In this document: positions 7,201 to 15,339 of the stretch, piece after piece
Position numbering within the stretch: position 1 is the stretch's first letter
Layout of the letters: each line of letters begins with the position of its first letter
Assembly: GCA_946187775.1 (NCBI GenBank)
Contig: CAMHSI010000016.1
Span: 1 to 32,941 of the forward strand
From: an uncultured Clostridia bacterium
Lineage (GTDB): Bacteria > Bacillota > Clostridia > Christensenellales > Aristaeellaceae
Reading direction: 5' to 3'
Length of the DNA stretch: 32,941 nt
Program-made: the position numbers and the translations under genes
The notes under the pieces: generated by a model
Told to the model about the DNA's origin: nothing
What the model saw: only the letters and a program-made list of their open reading frames with translations
Database searches by the model: none

Positions 7201-8978
7201 ATATTTCGGATGTGATTATGCTCCTGGGCGGAGTGGCGATGTTCCTCTACGGAATGTCGCTGATGGGGGACAGCCTGAAGAAGGTGGCGGGCAATAAGCT
7301 TGAGCTGATTCTTTACAGGCTCTCCGGAACAACGCTGAGGGGCATTTTGCTTGGAACCGGGGTTACGGCGGTGATCCAGTCCTCTTCCGCCACCAGCGTG
7401 ATGGTGGTGGGCTTTGTGAACTCCATGATGATGAAGCTGCGGCAGGCCATCGCCGTGATCATGGGCGCCGTGGTGGGCACCAGCATTACCGGCTGGCTGA
7501 TCTGCCTGGGCAGCGTGGGCGGAAGCGGAACCTCCGCCGTGCTGGAGCTGCTGAGCACCGAGACCCTCAGCGCCGTGGCGGCCATTGCCGGCATCCTGAT
7601 GCATATGATCTGCAAAAAGAAAACCCTGGTTCATACGGGGGATATCCTGATGGGCTTCGCCGTGCTGATGTTCGGTATGAAGGCCATGAGCGGCGCGGTG
7701 TCCGGACTGAAGGAGGATCCCGGGTTTGTCAGCTTCCTGACGCATTTCAGCAATCCGCTGGTGGGTATCCTGGTGGGCCTGGTGTTTACCGCGATCCTGC
7801 AGAGCGCCAGCGCGGCCGTCGGTATCCTGCAGGCCATGAGCAGCACGGGGATCATGACCTTCTCCGAAACGCTTCCGATCATCCTGGGTATCGCCATCGG
7901 CGCCTCCGTTCCGGTGATCCTGTCCGGACTGGGCTCCTCCCGGGAAGGGAAAAGGGCTGCCTTCTCCTATCCGGTGATTGAGATCCTGCGGGTGATCCTC
8001 TTCGCGGGCGTGTTCTACGGGCTGAACGCCTTCATGCATTTCTCCTTCATGGACGACAAGGTCAACACCTTCAGCATCGCCCTGATCAACACCCTTTTCC
8101 GGGTGGTTACGATCTTCGTGCTGGCCTGGTTCGTTCCGCTGATTGAGAAGCTGATGAACCGCCTGGTGAAGGGCAAGCCGGAGGAGGGCGAGGAAACCGA
8201 GGATATGAACCGCCTGGAGGAACGCTTCCTCTCTTATCCCACCCTGGCAGTTGAGCAGACCCGGCTGACCATGAACAAGATGGCCGAGCTGACAAAGAAA
8301 TCCCTGGTTTCCGCCATGGACCTGCTGAAAAGCTATTCCCAGAAGGGAATGCAGGAGGTTGTGGGGCTGGAATCCGTTGTGGACCGGTATGAGGACAAGA
8401 TCGGCAGTTACCTGATGAAGCTGACGGGACGTGAAATGACGGAGACCCAGAACAAGGCCGTAAGCCAGTACCTGCGGACGATTACGGACCTGGAGCGGAT
8501 CAGCGACCACGCCCTGAACATTGCCCAGCGGGCGGAGGAGATCAACGAAAAGAACATCCAGTTCTCCGACAAGGGAGAAAAGGAGATGGACCGGCTGAAG
8601 GAAGCTATCGGGGAGATCACGGGGCTGGCCATCGACAGCTTCATGACCAACGACACGGAATCGGCCTACCGGGTGGAGCCGCTGGAGCAGGTGATCGACG
8701 CCATGTGCCGGAGGATGCGGGAGAAGCATACGGCCCGGCTGCAGAAGGGCAAGTGCACCATCGCCAACGGCTATGTGTTCAACGACCTGATTTCAGACCT
8801 GGAGCGGGTTTCGGACCACTGCTCCAACATCGCCATCGTGCAGGTGGAGCTGGAAGACAACGCCCTGGACGTGCACGAGATGAGCGAAAACCTGAAGCAG
8901 GAGCATACCCACCAGTTCGACCTGTACTTCGAGGAGTACGGAAAGAAGTACCTGAAGGTGAAAAACGAGCCGGCCTGA
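7197..8978 (+). CDS. Na+/phosphate cotransporter family protein with PhoU domain
   Basis: The product has 593 residues. The N-terminal part is a duplicated Na/Pi cotransporter (NptA/YjbB type) with the QSSSATS motif at 61-67 and its second copy QSASAAV near residue 201. From about residue 345 to 560 there is a cytoplasmic PhoU-like four-helix region, with the paired ISDHALNIA and VSDHCSNIA motifs. Such proteins move inorganic phosphate with Na+, in either direction depending on the organism. The ATG follows GGAGG (7188-7192). A terminator closes the gene, so it seems to be a single-gene unit apart from the possible leader peptide. Confidence 0.93.
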   Translation: MNISDVIMLLGGVAMFLYGMSLMGDSLKKVAGNKLELILYRLSGTTLRGILLGTGVTAVIQSSSATSVMVVGFVNSMMMKLRQAIAVIMGAVVGTSITGWLICLGSVGGSGTSAVLELLSTETLSAVAAIAGILMHMICKKKTLVHTGDILMGFAVLMFGMKAMSGAVSGLKEDPGFVSFLTHFSNPLVGILVGLVFTAILQSASAAVGILQAMSSTGIMTFSETLPIILGIAIGASVPVILSGLGSSREGKRAAFSYPVIEILRVILFAGVFYGLNAFMHFSFMDDKVNTFSIALINTLFRVVTIFVLAWFVPLIEKLMNRLVKGKPEEGEETEDMNRLEERFLSYPTLAVEQTRLTMNKMAELTKKSLVSAMDLLKSYSQKGMQEVVGLESVVDRYEDKIGSYLMKLTGREMTETQNKAVSQYLRTITDLERISDHALNIAQRAEEINEKNIQFSDKGEKEMDRLKEAIGEITGLAIDSFMTNDTESAYRVEPLEQVIDAMCRRMREKHTARLQKGKCTIANGYVFNDLISDLERVSDHCSNIAIVQVELEDNALDVHEMSENLKQEHTHQFDLYFEEYGKKYLKVKNEPA

Positions 8979-8998
8979 CGCAGTGCCGGACGGCTTTG

Positions 8999-9026
8999 AA
9001 AAGCGTTCTTCGGAACGCTTTTTTCC
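8999..9026 (+). terminator. Intrinsic terminator after the Na/Pi gene
   Basis: A perfect 10-bp stem (8999-9008 with 9013-9022) with a stable TTCG loop and a run of six T (9019-9024). Confidence 0.93.
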
Positions 9027-9061
9027 GTTGGAGAAAGGGCCGGCGAAAAAACCGGCGAGGG

Positions 9062-9091
9062 TTGACTTTGCTTCCGGGCTGAGGGTATAAT
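9062..9091 (+). promoter_or_regulatory. Promoter of the mgtE transcript
   Basis: -35 TTGACT (9062-9067), 18-base spacer, perfect -10 TATAAT (9086-9091). The transcript would start near 9098, leaving a leader of about 230 bases before mgtE. Confidence 0.82.
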
Positions 9092-9097
9092 AGTCAG

Positions 9098-9330
9098 GTG
9101 GCCCGGCTCCGGAATCGGCCGGAAGGGCATCGAACGTTCAACATAATAAGGAGGGAATGTCATGGACGCTGGGAGTAGCAGCGGCATACCGGTCGGGCGA
9201 AGCGTGCGGAACCCGGACGCCGTGGCGTTCCTGTTCCGAATTCATTAAATCATAACACGGGATTCGCCCTCCCGTATGCATCGTGTGCTTACTGCTGGCT
9301 TCAACATCCTGGAAATGGGAGGGAGCAAGC
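9098..9330 (+). promoter_or_regulatory. Long foldable mgtE leader, candidate regulatory RNA
   Basis: Between the promoter and mgtE there is a leader of about 230 bases. Its centre can pair as 9164-9169 with 9225-9230, 9183-9185 with 9219-9221, and 9189-9192 with 9213-9216, leaving the unpaired strand TGGGAGTAGCA (9170-9180) as a large internal loop. A further hairpin is ACGGGA/TCCCGT (about 9257-9275). I could not match it to the M-box Mg2+ riboswitch. GGGAGTAG recalls one conserved strand of yybP-ykoY, but its partner segments are missing. A 28-codon frame overlaps the structure. Confidence 0.5.
9162..9248 (+). CDS. Possible 28-residue leader peptide upstream of mgtE
   Basis: A very strong ribosome site, AAGGAGGG (9148-9154), stands 7 bases before an ATG at 9162. 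The frame has 28 codons and ends with TAA at 9246. The peptide begins MDAGSSSGIPVGRSV and ends FLFRIH; it has no membrane segment. Magnesium transporter genes in enteric bacteria use leader peptides (mgtL), which makes a regulatory role plausible, but the same bases also fold into RNA structure, so the frame may be incidental. Confidence 0.4.
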   Translation: MDAGSSSGIPVGRSVRNPDAVAFLFRIH

Positions 9331-10722
9331 ATGGCGGATCATTCTGTCACGATGGAAAACACTTTATCCACTCTTTTGCAAGAAAAAAAGTATACAACCA
9401 TCCGGGACGTGCTGGTGACCATGAACCCGGCGGATATTGCCGCGGTGTTTTCCGGCGTTGAGCGGGAGAAGCTGCCGCTGCTTTTCCGGCTGCTGCCGAA
9501 GGAGCTGGCGGCGGAGAGCTTCGTGGAAATGGAGAGCGACGAGCAGGAAGCCCTGATCCGGGGCATCAGCGACAGCGAGCTGCGCCAGGTCATGGACGAG
9601 CTGTACGTGGACGACGCGGTGGACATTGTTGAGGAAATGCCCGCCAACGTGGTGCAGCGGATCCTGGCCCAGTCGGATCCGGAAATGCGCAAGGAAATCA
9701 ACGAGATCCTGCAGTATCCGGAAAACTCCGCCGGATCCGTGATGACCACGGAGTATGTGAAGCTGTCCCCGGACATGACGGTGGGGGACGCGATCCTGCG
9801 TATCCGCCGCACCGGCGTGGACAAGGAGACGATTTACACCTGCTATGTGCTGCAGAACCGGATCCTGGTGGGCACGGTTTCGGTGAAGAGCCTGCTGCTG
9901 GCGCCCAGCGACCTGCAGACCATTGACAGCATCATGGAGTCGAACCTGATTACGGTAACCACCCATACCGACCAGGAAGAAGTTGCCCACATGATGAGCA
10001 AGTACAACCTGCTGGCGATCCCCGTGGTGGACGGGGACAACCGGATGGTGGGAATCGTCACCTTCGACGACGCCATGGACGTTATGGAAGACGAGGCTAC
10101 CGAGGACATGGAAATCATGGCCGGTATGACGCCCAGCGACAAGACCTACCTGCGGTCTTCGCCCTTCGAGCTGTTCAAGCACCGGATTCCGTGGCTTTCC
10201 CTGCTGATGATTTCCGCCACCTTCACCGGCCTGATCCTGACCAGCTTCGAGGAAAAGCTGGCGGCCATGGTGTGCCTGACCGCCTTCATCCCCATGCTGA
10301 TGGATACGGGCGGAAACTCCGGATCCCAGTCCTCCGTGACCGTGATCCGCGCCCTGAGCCTGAATGAGCTGGAGTTCAAGGATATCCTGAAGGTGATCTG
10401 GAAGGAAATCCGGACGGCGGTGCTCTGCGGCGCCGCGCTGTCGGTTTTGTGCTTCGGGAAGATCATGCTGGTGGACAACCTGCTGCTGCGGACGGAGGAC
10501 GTGAACGCCACGGTGGCCCTGGTGGTCAGCCTGACGATGTTTGTGACGGTGCTGTGCGCCAAGGTGGTGGGCTGCACGCTGCCCATGCTGGCCAAGAAGC
10601 TGGGCTTTGATCCGGCGGTGATGGCCAGCCCCTTCATCACCACCATCGTGGACGCCCTGTCCCTGCTGGTGTATTTCGGCATCGCGACCCTGATCCTGCC
10701 GCAGCTGCAGGCAATCGTCTGA
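9331..10722 (+). CDS. mgtE: Magnesium transporter MgtE
   Basis: The product is 463 residues in the standard MgtE layout: a helical N domain (about 8-130), two CBS domains (about 135-255) that sense cytoplasmic Mg2+ and gate the pore, and five C-terminal membrane helices. The pore signature PMLMDTGGNSGSQ and the late DPAVMASPFITTIVDALS stretch, holding the conserved pore aspartate, are both present. I start it at ATG 9331 because GGGAGGGAG lies just upstream; an in-frame ATG at 9283 would add 16 unlikely residues. It is followed after 54 bases by a flippase gene without a visible terminator. Confidence 0.96.
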   Translation: MADHSVTMENTLSTLLQEKKYTTIRDVLVTMNPADIAAVFSGVEREKLPLLFRLLPKELAAESFVEMESDEQEALIRGISDSELRQVMDELYVDDAVDIVEEMPANVVQRILAQSDPEMRKEINEILQYPENSAGSVMTTEYVKLSPDMTVGDAILRIRRTGVDKETIYTCYVLQNRILVGTVSVKSLLLAPSDLQTIDSIMESNLITVTTHTDQEEVAHMMSKYNLLAIPVVDGDNRMVGIVTFDDAMDVMEDEATEDMEIMAGMTPSDKTYLRSSPFELFKHRIPWLSLLMISATFTGLILTSFEEKLAAMVCLTAFIPMLMDTGGNSGSQSSVTVIRALSLNELEFKDILKVIWKEIRTAVLCGAALSVLCFGKIMLVDNLLLRTEDVNATVALVVSLTMFVTVLCAKVVGCTLPMLAKKLGFDPAVMASPFITTIVDALSLLVYFGIATLILPQLQAIV

Positions 10723-10776
10723 GCCCGGCGAGCCTGACGGAGAAGGAATTTTACGCAAGATAACCGGAGGTCTGGC

Positions 10777-12195
10777 ATGAGTACGAAGAAGAACGCGGCC
10801 TACAATGTGGCCTACCGCATGTTCTCCGTATTCCTGCCGCTGGTGACAGCCCCATACCTGTCCCGCACGGTCGGAAGGGAAGGTGTGGGGCTGTATTCGC
10901 TTGCCTGGAGCGTTTCCTATGTATTCTGCCTGGTGGGCATGCTGGGGCTCAACGACTACGGCGTGCGGACCGTGGCCCAGGCCCGGGACGACCGGACGGC
11001 CCTGGACCGCACCTTTTCCGCCATCTGGCAGATGCAGCTGCTGGTGGCGGGAGCCACGCTGTGCGCCTGGTTCGGATACGTATTCCTTGTGGCGGGGGAG
11101 GAAAAGCCCATCGCCCTGCACCTGACCCTGATGAGCGTCAGCTGCCTGTGCAGCCTGGACTGGTGCCTGATGGGACTGGATATCTTCAAGCCCATCGCCC
11201 TGCGGAACACCTTTGTGAAGCTGGCGGCGGCCGCGTGCGTTTTCCTCTTTGTGAAGGGGAAGGAGGACCTGTGGATCTACGCCTTCGTGTGGAGCGCTTC
11301 GACGCTGGCGGGCAACCTGATGAGCGCCGCCTCCCTGCGGGGGAAGGTGCGCTATACGCCGGTGCCCCTGCGGGAAAGCCTGAAGCACCTGGGCCCCTGC
11401 GCGGTGCTGTTCATTTCCGTGATGGCGGTGAATGTTTACCGGACCATGGACAAGGTGATGGTGAGCACCATCGCCGGGGCGGCGGAGAACGGGCTGTATG
11501 AGAACGCGGAAAAGATTATCTACTGCCTGAGCGGATTCATTTCCGCCATCGGCACGGTGATGATGCCCAAGCTTTCCCATATGTACCAGCAGGGGGAGAA
11601 GGAGCGGATCTCCCGCCATATCGACCGGAGCATGGAGCTGATCCTTTGCATGGTAAGCGCCATGGCCTTCGGGGTTGCGGCGGTGGCGGACCGGTTTGCC
11701 CCGCTGTTCTACGGGGAGGACTTCCGGTATTCCGGAACGCTGATGGTGCCGCTGGCCTTCACGCTGATCATGATCGGCTTTGCCAACGTGATCCGCACCC
11801 AGGTGGTGCTGCCCCAGAAGCGGGATCATATCTTTGTGAAGAGCGTGTGCTGCGGGGCGGCGGTGAACCTCATCGCCAACGCCTGCCTGATTCCGCCGCT
11901 GAAGAGCATGGGCGCCGTCATCGGCACCCTGATGGCGGAGATGACGGTACCGGTGGTGCAGTACCTGATCCTGCGGAAGGAGCTGCCCTACGGGCAGTAC
12001 CTGAAATACGCCGGGATTTACGCGGCCTTCGGCGGGATCATGCTGGGCTGCGTCCGGCTGGCCGGCCGGCTGCTTCCCGGGGAAAGCTGGCTGAACCTGG
12101 GGATCCTGACGGCGGCGGGCGTGCTGGTGTACGGCGGGCTGTGCCTGGGATACTGGAAGGCGGCGAAAAAAAGCTTCCGGGAGCTGAACCGGTGA
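10777..12195 (+). CDS. Polysaccharide flippase, Wzx/RfbX family (MOP superfamily)
   Basis: The 472-residue protein has about 12-14 membrane helices and the family-typical start, with NVAYRMFSVFLPLVTAPYLSR and then GREGVGLYSLAWS. Wzx proteins flip undecaprenyl-linked oligosaccharides across the membrane for capsule, teichoic or exopolysaccharide assembly. GGAGG (10766-10770) lies 6 bases before the ATG. It may be co-transcribed with mgtE (54-base gap), an unexpected partner. No other polysaccharide genes flank it, though the convergent LCP gene is also an envelope-polymer gene. The exact glycan is unknown. Confidence 0.9.
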   Translation: MSTKKNAAYNVAYRMFSVFLPLVTAPYLSRTVGREGVGLYSLAWSVSYVFCLVGMLGLNDYGVRTVAQARDDRTALDRTFSAIWQMQLLVAGATLCAWFGYVFLVAGEEKPIALHLTLMSVSCLCSLDWCLMGLDIFKPIALRNTFVKLAAAACVFLFVKGKEDLWIYAFVWSASTLAGNLMSAASLRGKVRYTPVPLRESLKHLGPCAVLFISVMAVNVYRTMDKVMVSTIAGAAENGLYENAEKIIYCLSGFISAIGTVMMPKLSHMYQQGEKERISRHIDRSMELILCMVSAMAFGVAAVADRFAPLFYGEDFRYSGTLMVPLAFTLIMIGFANVIRTQVVLPQKRDHIFVKSVCCGAAVNLIANACLIPPLKSMGAVIGTLMAEMTVPVVQYLILRKELPYGQYLKYAGIYAAFGGIMLGCVRLAGRLLPGESWLNLGILTAAGVLVYGGLCLGYWKAAKKSFRELNR

Positions 12196-12217
12196 GGGCG
12201 GATTGTTGAGAGATAAA

Positions 12218-12245
12218 AGATGACAGCTGTCAGATGACAGCTGTC
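12218..12245 (+). repeat. 14-bp tandem repeat, self-complementary
   Basis: AGATGACAGCTGTC occurs twice back to back (12218-12231, 12232-12245). Each copy contains the palindrome GACAGCTGTC, so the pair can fold as a 10-bp hairpin with loop AGAT, followed by GTTTAC. It could act as a weak terminator for the flippase gene in this convergent gap. Confidence 0.75.
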
Positions 12246-12284
12246 GTTTACAGTTCAGGGTTGATCGTTTATCGTTCAGAATCT

Positions 12285-12310
12285 ATTCCGCTGTCAATTG
12301 TCAGCGGAAT
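12285..12310. repeat. 9-bp inverted repeat over the LCP stop codon
   Basis: ATTCCGCTG (12285-12293) and CAGCGGAAT (12302-12310) are perfectly complementary, with 8 bases between them, and include the last codons and stop of the LCP gene. No T-run follows on the minus strand, so a Rho-independent terminator role is uncertain. Confidence 0.5.
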
Positions 12311-13487
12311 AATACGCTCCGTAGATGAATTCGTGGAGCTCCTCCACGGTTTGCTGCTTGTTGGTGAGCTGCACCTTGGAGCCGTTATAGCGGAAGCCGG
12401 ACTCGCCGGGGATGCGGTTTTCCTCGATGAGGGAGGAAGCGCTGTCCAGGCTGCTCATGATGGAGCTGTCCCGCACGGCGGGCCACAGCTCGTTGAACAT
12501 GACCTGCAGGTTCATGTTGGTGACGAAATACTGGGAGAGGTCCAGCATCATGTTGACGGGATCCAGCTCGCCGTTTTTGATCTTCTCCGCCACGGGATGC
12601 AGCAGGGCTTCCAGCAGGCGGCGGGTGCGGCCGGTGCGCTGGAGGTCATTCTCGCCGGCAATGCTCCGGGTGCGGGCAAAGATCAGGCCCTGCAGGCCGT
12701 CCAGGTGCTGCACGCCGTCCTTCTTTTCCAGGGGAGTGCGATTGTCAGCATGCTGGTCGTAGGTCATGCGGGAGCGCTTCTGGCGGATGTAGGAATTGAT
12801 GTAGTTCGCTTCCGTCTTCGTCAGGTCCACATCCACGCCGCCGAAGTATTCGATGATCTCCTCCACGCCGTAGAAGTTGGTGGCGATGTAGTATTTGATG
12901 TTCAGCTCGAAATTGTGGTTCACGGTGCGCATCAGCAGGTCGGGCCTGTCCTCCGAATGATGGAAGCTGCCGTTCTTGAACTTCCGGACGGCGAAGGCCG
13001 TGTTGATGGCGCCGTCGCTGTGGCCGGGGATCTCCACCAGCAGGTCACGGGCGATGGAGGTCAGCTTCAGGGTGCCCTCGATCCTGTCCACGGAAAGGAT
13101 CATGACCACGTCGCTGCGCTTCACATGGTCATTGTTGTCGCCCAGCTGGTCCTTCAGCAGCTGGTTGGCGCTGCGCTTCTGGGTGCGGTAATCCAGGCCG
13201 ATGAGCAGGATGTTGACCACATCCTCCTCAGGGAGGTTTTCGTTGATTTCCAGCTCCTGGTCATCCACGGCGTTTTCCGCCGCCATTTCGGCGAAGGGAC
13301 CTACGTCCGCGGCGTTCAGATCGATCTCATCGTTCTCTTCGGGAAGGACAATGTTTCCTTCATCGTCCAGCTGCAGGTCCACATCCTCCGAAACCAGGTC
13401 GGCAAGGTCCACATCCTCTTCCTCCGCGAAGGCGAGGACGGGAAGGAGCAGGGTGAGGCACAGCAGCAGGGCAAGTATACGCTTCAT
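12294..13487 (-). CDS. LytR-CpsA-Psr (LCP) family protein
   Basis: The 397-residue protein has a cleavable signal peptide (about 1-21, cut after AFA) and not the usual membrane anchor, then an acidic linker and the LCP domain (about 90-290). Landmarks are NILLIGLDYR, RSDVVMILSVDR, the SIARDLLVEIP phosphate-binding strand, GGVDVDLT and LIFARTR followed by an Arg-rich QRTGRTRR. LCP enzymes transfer polyprenyl-linked glycopolymers to peptidoglycan outside the cell. AGGAGG lies 10 bases before the ATG. It follows yfbR by 35 bases and is probably in the same transcript. The substituted SIARD (commonly SIPRD) is a mild departure. Confidence 0.88.
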   Translation of the reverse strand: MKRILALLLCLTLLLPVLAFAEEEDVDLADLVSEDVDLQLDDEGNIVLPEENDEIDLNAADVGPFAEMAAENAVDDQELEINENLPEEDVVNILLIGLDYRTQKRSANQLLKDQLGDNNDHVKRSDVVMILSVDRIEGTLKLTSIARDLLVEIPGHSDGAINTAFAVRKFKNGSFHHSEDRPDLLMRTVNHNFELNIKYYIATNFYGVEEIIEYFGGVDVDLTKTEANYINSYIRQKRSRMTYDQHADNRTPLEKKDGVQHLDGLQGLIFARTRSIAGENDLQRTGRTRRLLEALLHPVAEKIKNGELDPVNMMLDLSQYFVTNMNLQVMFNELWPAVRDSSIMSSLDSASSLIEENRIPGESGFRYNGSKVQLTNKQQTVEELHEFIYGAYYSADN

Positions 13488-13522
13488 GGGTGTTGATCCT
13501 CCTGTAATTGGGTTTGGAATGA

Positions 13523-14110
13523 TTACCGGGTGGGATGATTCAGCTCATCCAGGGTCATCTCGAAGGCGGGAAGGAACTCCCGCAGGAAATCCCCGACTTC
13601 GGGCAGGGTGACCGCCTCCAGGCTTTTGCGGACGTTTTCCGCCGCGTAGTCGAACTCCCGGTTGCCGGCGCGCTTTTCTTCGAGGCATTTGATGTATGCG
13701 GAAATCCGGTCCGCCGCCTTGACCACATCCCGGTCGTACCCGCCTTCCTGCTTCAGGCAGGGGGTGAAGGCCGGGCGCAGGTCCTCCGGCAGCAGGGCCA
13801 GGAGCCGGTCTGCCGAAACATCCTCCAGCCGGTGATAGGCGGAGCGCAGCTCTTCATTATGGTACTTCACGGGGGTGGGCAGGTCGCCGGTCATGACCTC
13901 TGTGGCGTCGTGATACACCGCCAGGGCAAGCACATGCTCCGGATCCGTATCCCGGCCGTACCGGTCCCGCCCGATGACGGCGATGGCGTGGGCAATCATG
14001 GCCACCTGCAGGGAATGCTCCGCATCGTTCTCCGGCTGGGTGTTGCGCATGAGGCTCCAACGCCGGATGAGCCTGAGGCGGGAAAGATAGGCAAAAAAAG
14101 CGTAGGACAT
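13523..14110 (-). CDS. yfbR: 5'-deoxynucleotidase YfbR-type HD phosphohydrolase
   Basis: YfbR removes the phosphate from dNMPs in nucleotide salvage. All catalytic and metal residues known from the E. coli enzyme can be placed: R17 and W18, H32 in DAEHS, H67-D68 in YHDATE, and D134 in KAADR. The start at 14110 (MSYAFFAYL) has AAGGAG 6 bases upstream and gives 195 residues, close to E. coli's 199; an upstream in-frame start at 14158 lies in the -35 box. It is the first gene of a two-gene unit with the LCP gene. Confidence 0.93.
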   Translation of the reverse strand: MSYAFFAYLSRLRLIRRWSLMRNTQPENDAEHSLQVAMIAHAIAVIGRDRYGRDTDPEHVLALAVYHDATEVMTGDLPTPVKYHNEELRSAYHRLEDVSADRLLALLPEDLRPAFTPCLKQEGGYDRDVVKAADRISAYIKCLEEKRAGNREFDYAAENVRKSLEAVTLPEVGDFLREFLPAFEMTLDELNHPTR

Positions 14111-14129
14111 AGGGACTCCTTTCGCATGC

Positions 14130-14158
14130 ATTATACCCGGGAGGCAGGGACATTTCAA
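14130..14158 (-). promoter_or_regulatory. Promoter of yfbR–LCP operon
   Basis: On the minus strand, -35 TTGAAA (14153-14158), 17-base spacer, perfect -10 TATAAT (14130-14135), just after the terminator of the upstream abrB-like gene. Confidence 0.82.
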
Positions 14159-14172
14159 GACGAATCAAAACG

Positions 14173-14205
14173 AAAAAAAGCACCCGGGCGCCTGGACCCG
14201 GATGC
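14173..14205 (-). terminator. Intrinsic terminator of the AbrB-like gene
   Basis: A 9-bp GC-rich stem (14180-14188 with 14197-14205, one G-T pair), 8-base loop, then seven T on the minus strand. Confidence 0.92.
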
Positions 14206-14220
14206 CGGAGAGACGGGATA

Positions 14221-14463
14221 TCAAAGCTGCTTCAGTTCTTTCAGGCAGGATGAACAGATCATCTTCTCCTTATAGGGGGTGAGACTGCGGCTGCTGCCGC
14301 AGAAGAGACAGTCCGGCTCGTATTTCCGGAGAATGACGGAAGGACCCTCGACAAAGATCTCGATCATGTCCTTCGGCCCGATATCCAGCGTACGCCGGAG
14401 TTCAATGGGGAGAACAATACGGCCCAGGGAGTCCAGCTGGCGGATAACGCCTGTTGTCTTCAT
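14221..14463 (-). CDS. AbrB/SpoVT-family DNA-binding regulator with zinc-ribbon-like tail
   Basis: An 80-residue protein. Residues 1-48 are the swapped-hairpin AbrB DNA-binding domain (GVIRQLDSLGRIVLPIELRR is almost the AbrB consensus). The tail has two CxxC pairs (C52, C55 and C70, C73) that could bind zinc, in place of the normal AbrB multimerisation domain. Such proteins are transition-state regulators of many genes in Bacillota. GAGGAGG lies 7 bases before ATG 14463. A perfect promoter and a terminator make it a single-gene unit, divergent from cmk; it may also act on that 200-base intergenic region (inference). Confidence 0.9.
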   Translation of the reverse strand: MKTTGVIRQLDSLGRIVLPIELRRTLDIGPKDMIEIFVEGPSVILRKYEPDCLFCGSSRSLTPYKEKMICSSCLKELKQL

Positions 14464-14506
14464 GGAACAAACCTCCTCAGCGCATTCAATACACATCGCT
14501 AGGGTG

Positions 14507-14535
14507 AGTATATATTGGGCAAAATCATGTGTCAA
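14507..14535 (-). promoter_or_regulatory. Promoter of the AbrB-like gene
   Basis: On the minus strand, perfect -35 TTGACA (14530-14535), 17-base spacer, -10 TATACT (14507-14512). Confidence 0.88.
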
Positions 14536-14601
14536 GAAAAAAGCAAAGATAATTGTAAAAACCTATCGTATTTGCCAAAAAAAGGGAATCCGAGGGAAAG
14601 A

Positions 14602-14631
14602 TTGAACCGGAAGGGCGGTTTGTTGTATAAT
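14602..14631 (+). promoter_or_regulatory. Promoter of the cmk–plsC–ispH/rpsA cluster
   Basis: -35 TTGAAC (14602-14607), 18-base spacer, perfect -10 TATAAT (14626-14631), 36 bases before the cmk start. Confidence 0.78.
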
Positions 14632-14667
14632 AACCGGGACAATTCCAGGAGTATTCGGAGGGCAAAA

Positions 14668-15339
14668 ATGAGACTGAATGTTGCGATCGACGGACCGGTG
14701 GGAGCCGGGAAGTCTTCTGTTTCGGATGCGGCGGCAAAAAGGCTGGGGATCCTTCACCTGGACACCGGGGCCATGTACCGGGCGCTGGGGCTGGCCGCGG
14801 TGCGCCGGGGCATCGACACCGGGAACGAGGAGCAGGTTGTGGCCCTGTGCAGGGAAATGAAAATCTCCGTGAGCCACGGGGAGGACGGACAGCACACCTT
14901 CCTGGACGGGGAGGACGTATCCGGGCTGATCCGCACCCCGGAGGTGAGCATGGCGGCCTCCACGGTGAGCCGCTACGCCGAGGTGCGCAAGGAAATGGTG
15001 CGGGTGCAGCAGCGCCTGGCGGCGGAGACGGATATGCTGGTGGACGGAAGGGATATCTGCACCACCGTGCTACCCAACGCCACCGCCAAGATTTTCCTCA
15101 CGGCGGCGCCGGAGGAGCGGGCCCGCAGGAGATACCTTGAAATGAAGGAAAAGGGACAGGAAGAGCCCTATGAGAAGGTGCTGGAGGAGCTGAAGCAGCG
15201 GGACTGGCAGGACATGAACCGCCCCGTGGAGCCGCTGCGGCAGGCGCCGGACGCCGAGCTGGTGGATTCCACGCACCTGAGCTTTGAGGAAACGGTGGAC
15301 GCCATCGTTCGGATTGTGGAGGCGAAGCGCAATGGCTGA
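14668..15339 (+). CDS. cmk: Cytidylate kinase
   Basis: It phosphorylates CMP and dCMP with ATP for nucleotide synthesis. The 223-residue product has the P-loop GPVGAGKSS (9-17), LDTGAMYRAL (31-40), the substrate-binding DGRDI (126-130) and the lid R-x-D-W-x-D stretch around 178-185. GGAGGG (14657-14662) sets the ATG. GRDICT replaces the more usual GRDIGT, a small departure near the nucleotide. The 3' end overlaps plsC by 8 bases, and the order cmk–plsC–ispH/rpsA is a well-known clostridial cluster. Confidence 0.96.
   Translation: MRLNVAIDGPVGAGKSSVSDAAAKRLGILHLDTGAMYRALGLAAVRRGIDTGNEEQVVALCREMKISVSHGEDGQHTFLDGEDVSGLIRTPEVSMAASTVSRYAEVRKEMVRVQQRLAAETDMLVDGRDICTTVLPNATAKIFLTAAPEERARRRYLEMKEKGQEEPYEKVLEELKQRDWQDMNRPVEPLRQAPDAELVDSTHLSFEETVDAIVRIVEAKRNG

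Noticed and set aside
9098-9330. mgtE leader as an M-box or yybP-ykoY riboswitch
   Set aside because: The core M-box strands are absent. GGGAGTAG recalls yybP-ykoY, but the CGTCAA and CAAGAC partner segments are not there.
9364-11829. Minus-strand frame of about 820 codons opposite mgtE and the flippase gene
   Set aside because: Same codon-bias shadow: His/Gln/Gly-rich, no domain, opposite two clear genes.
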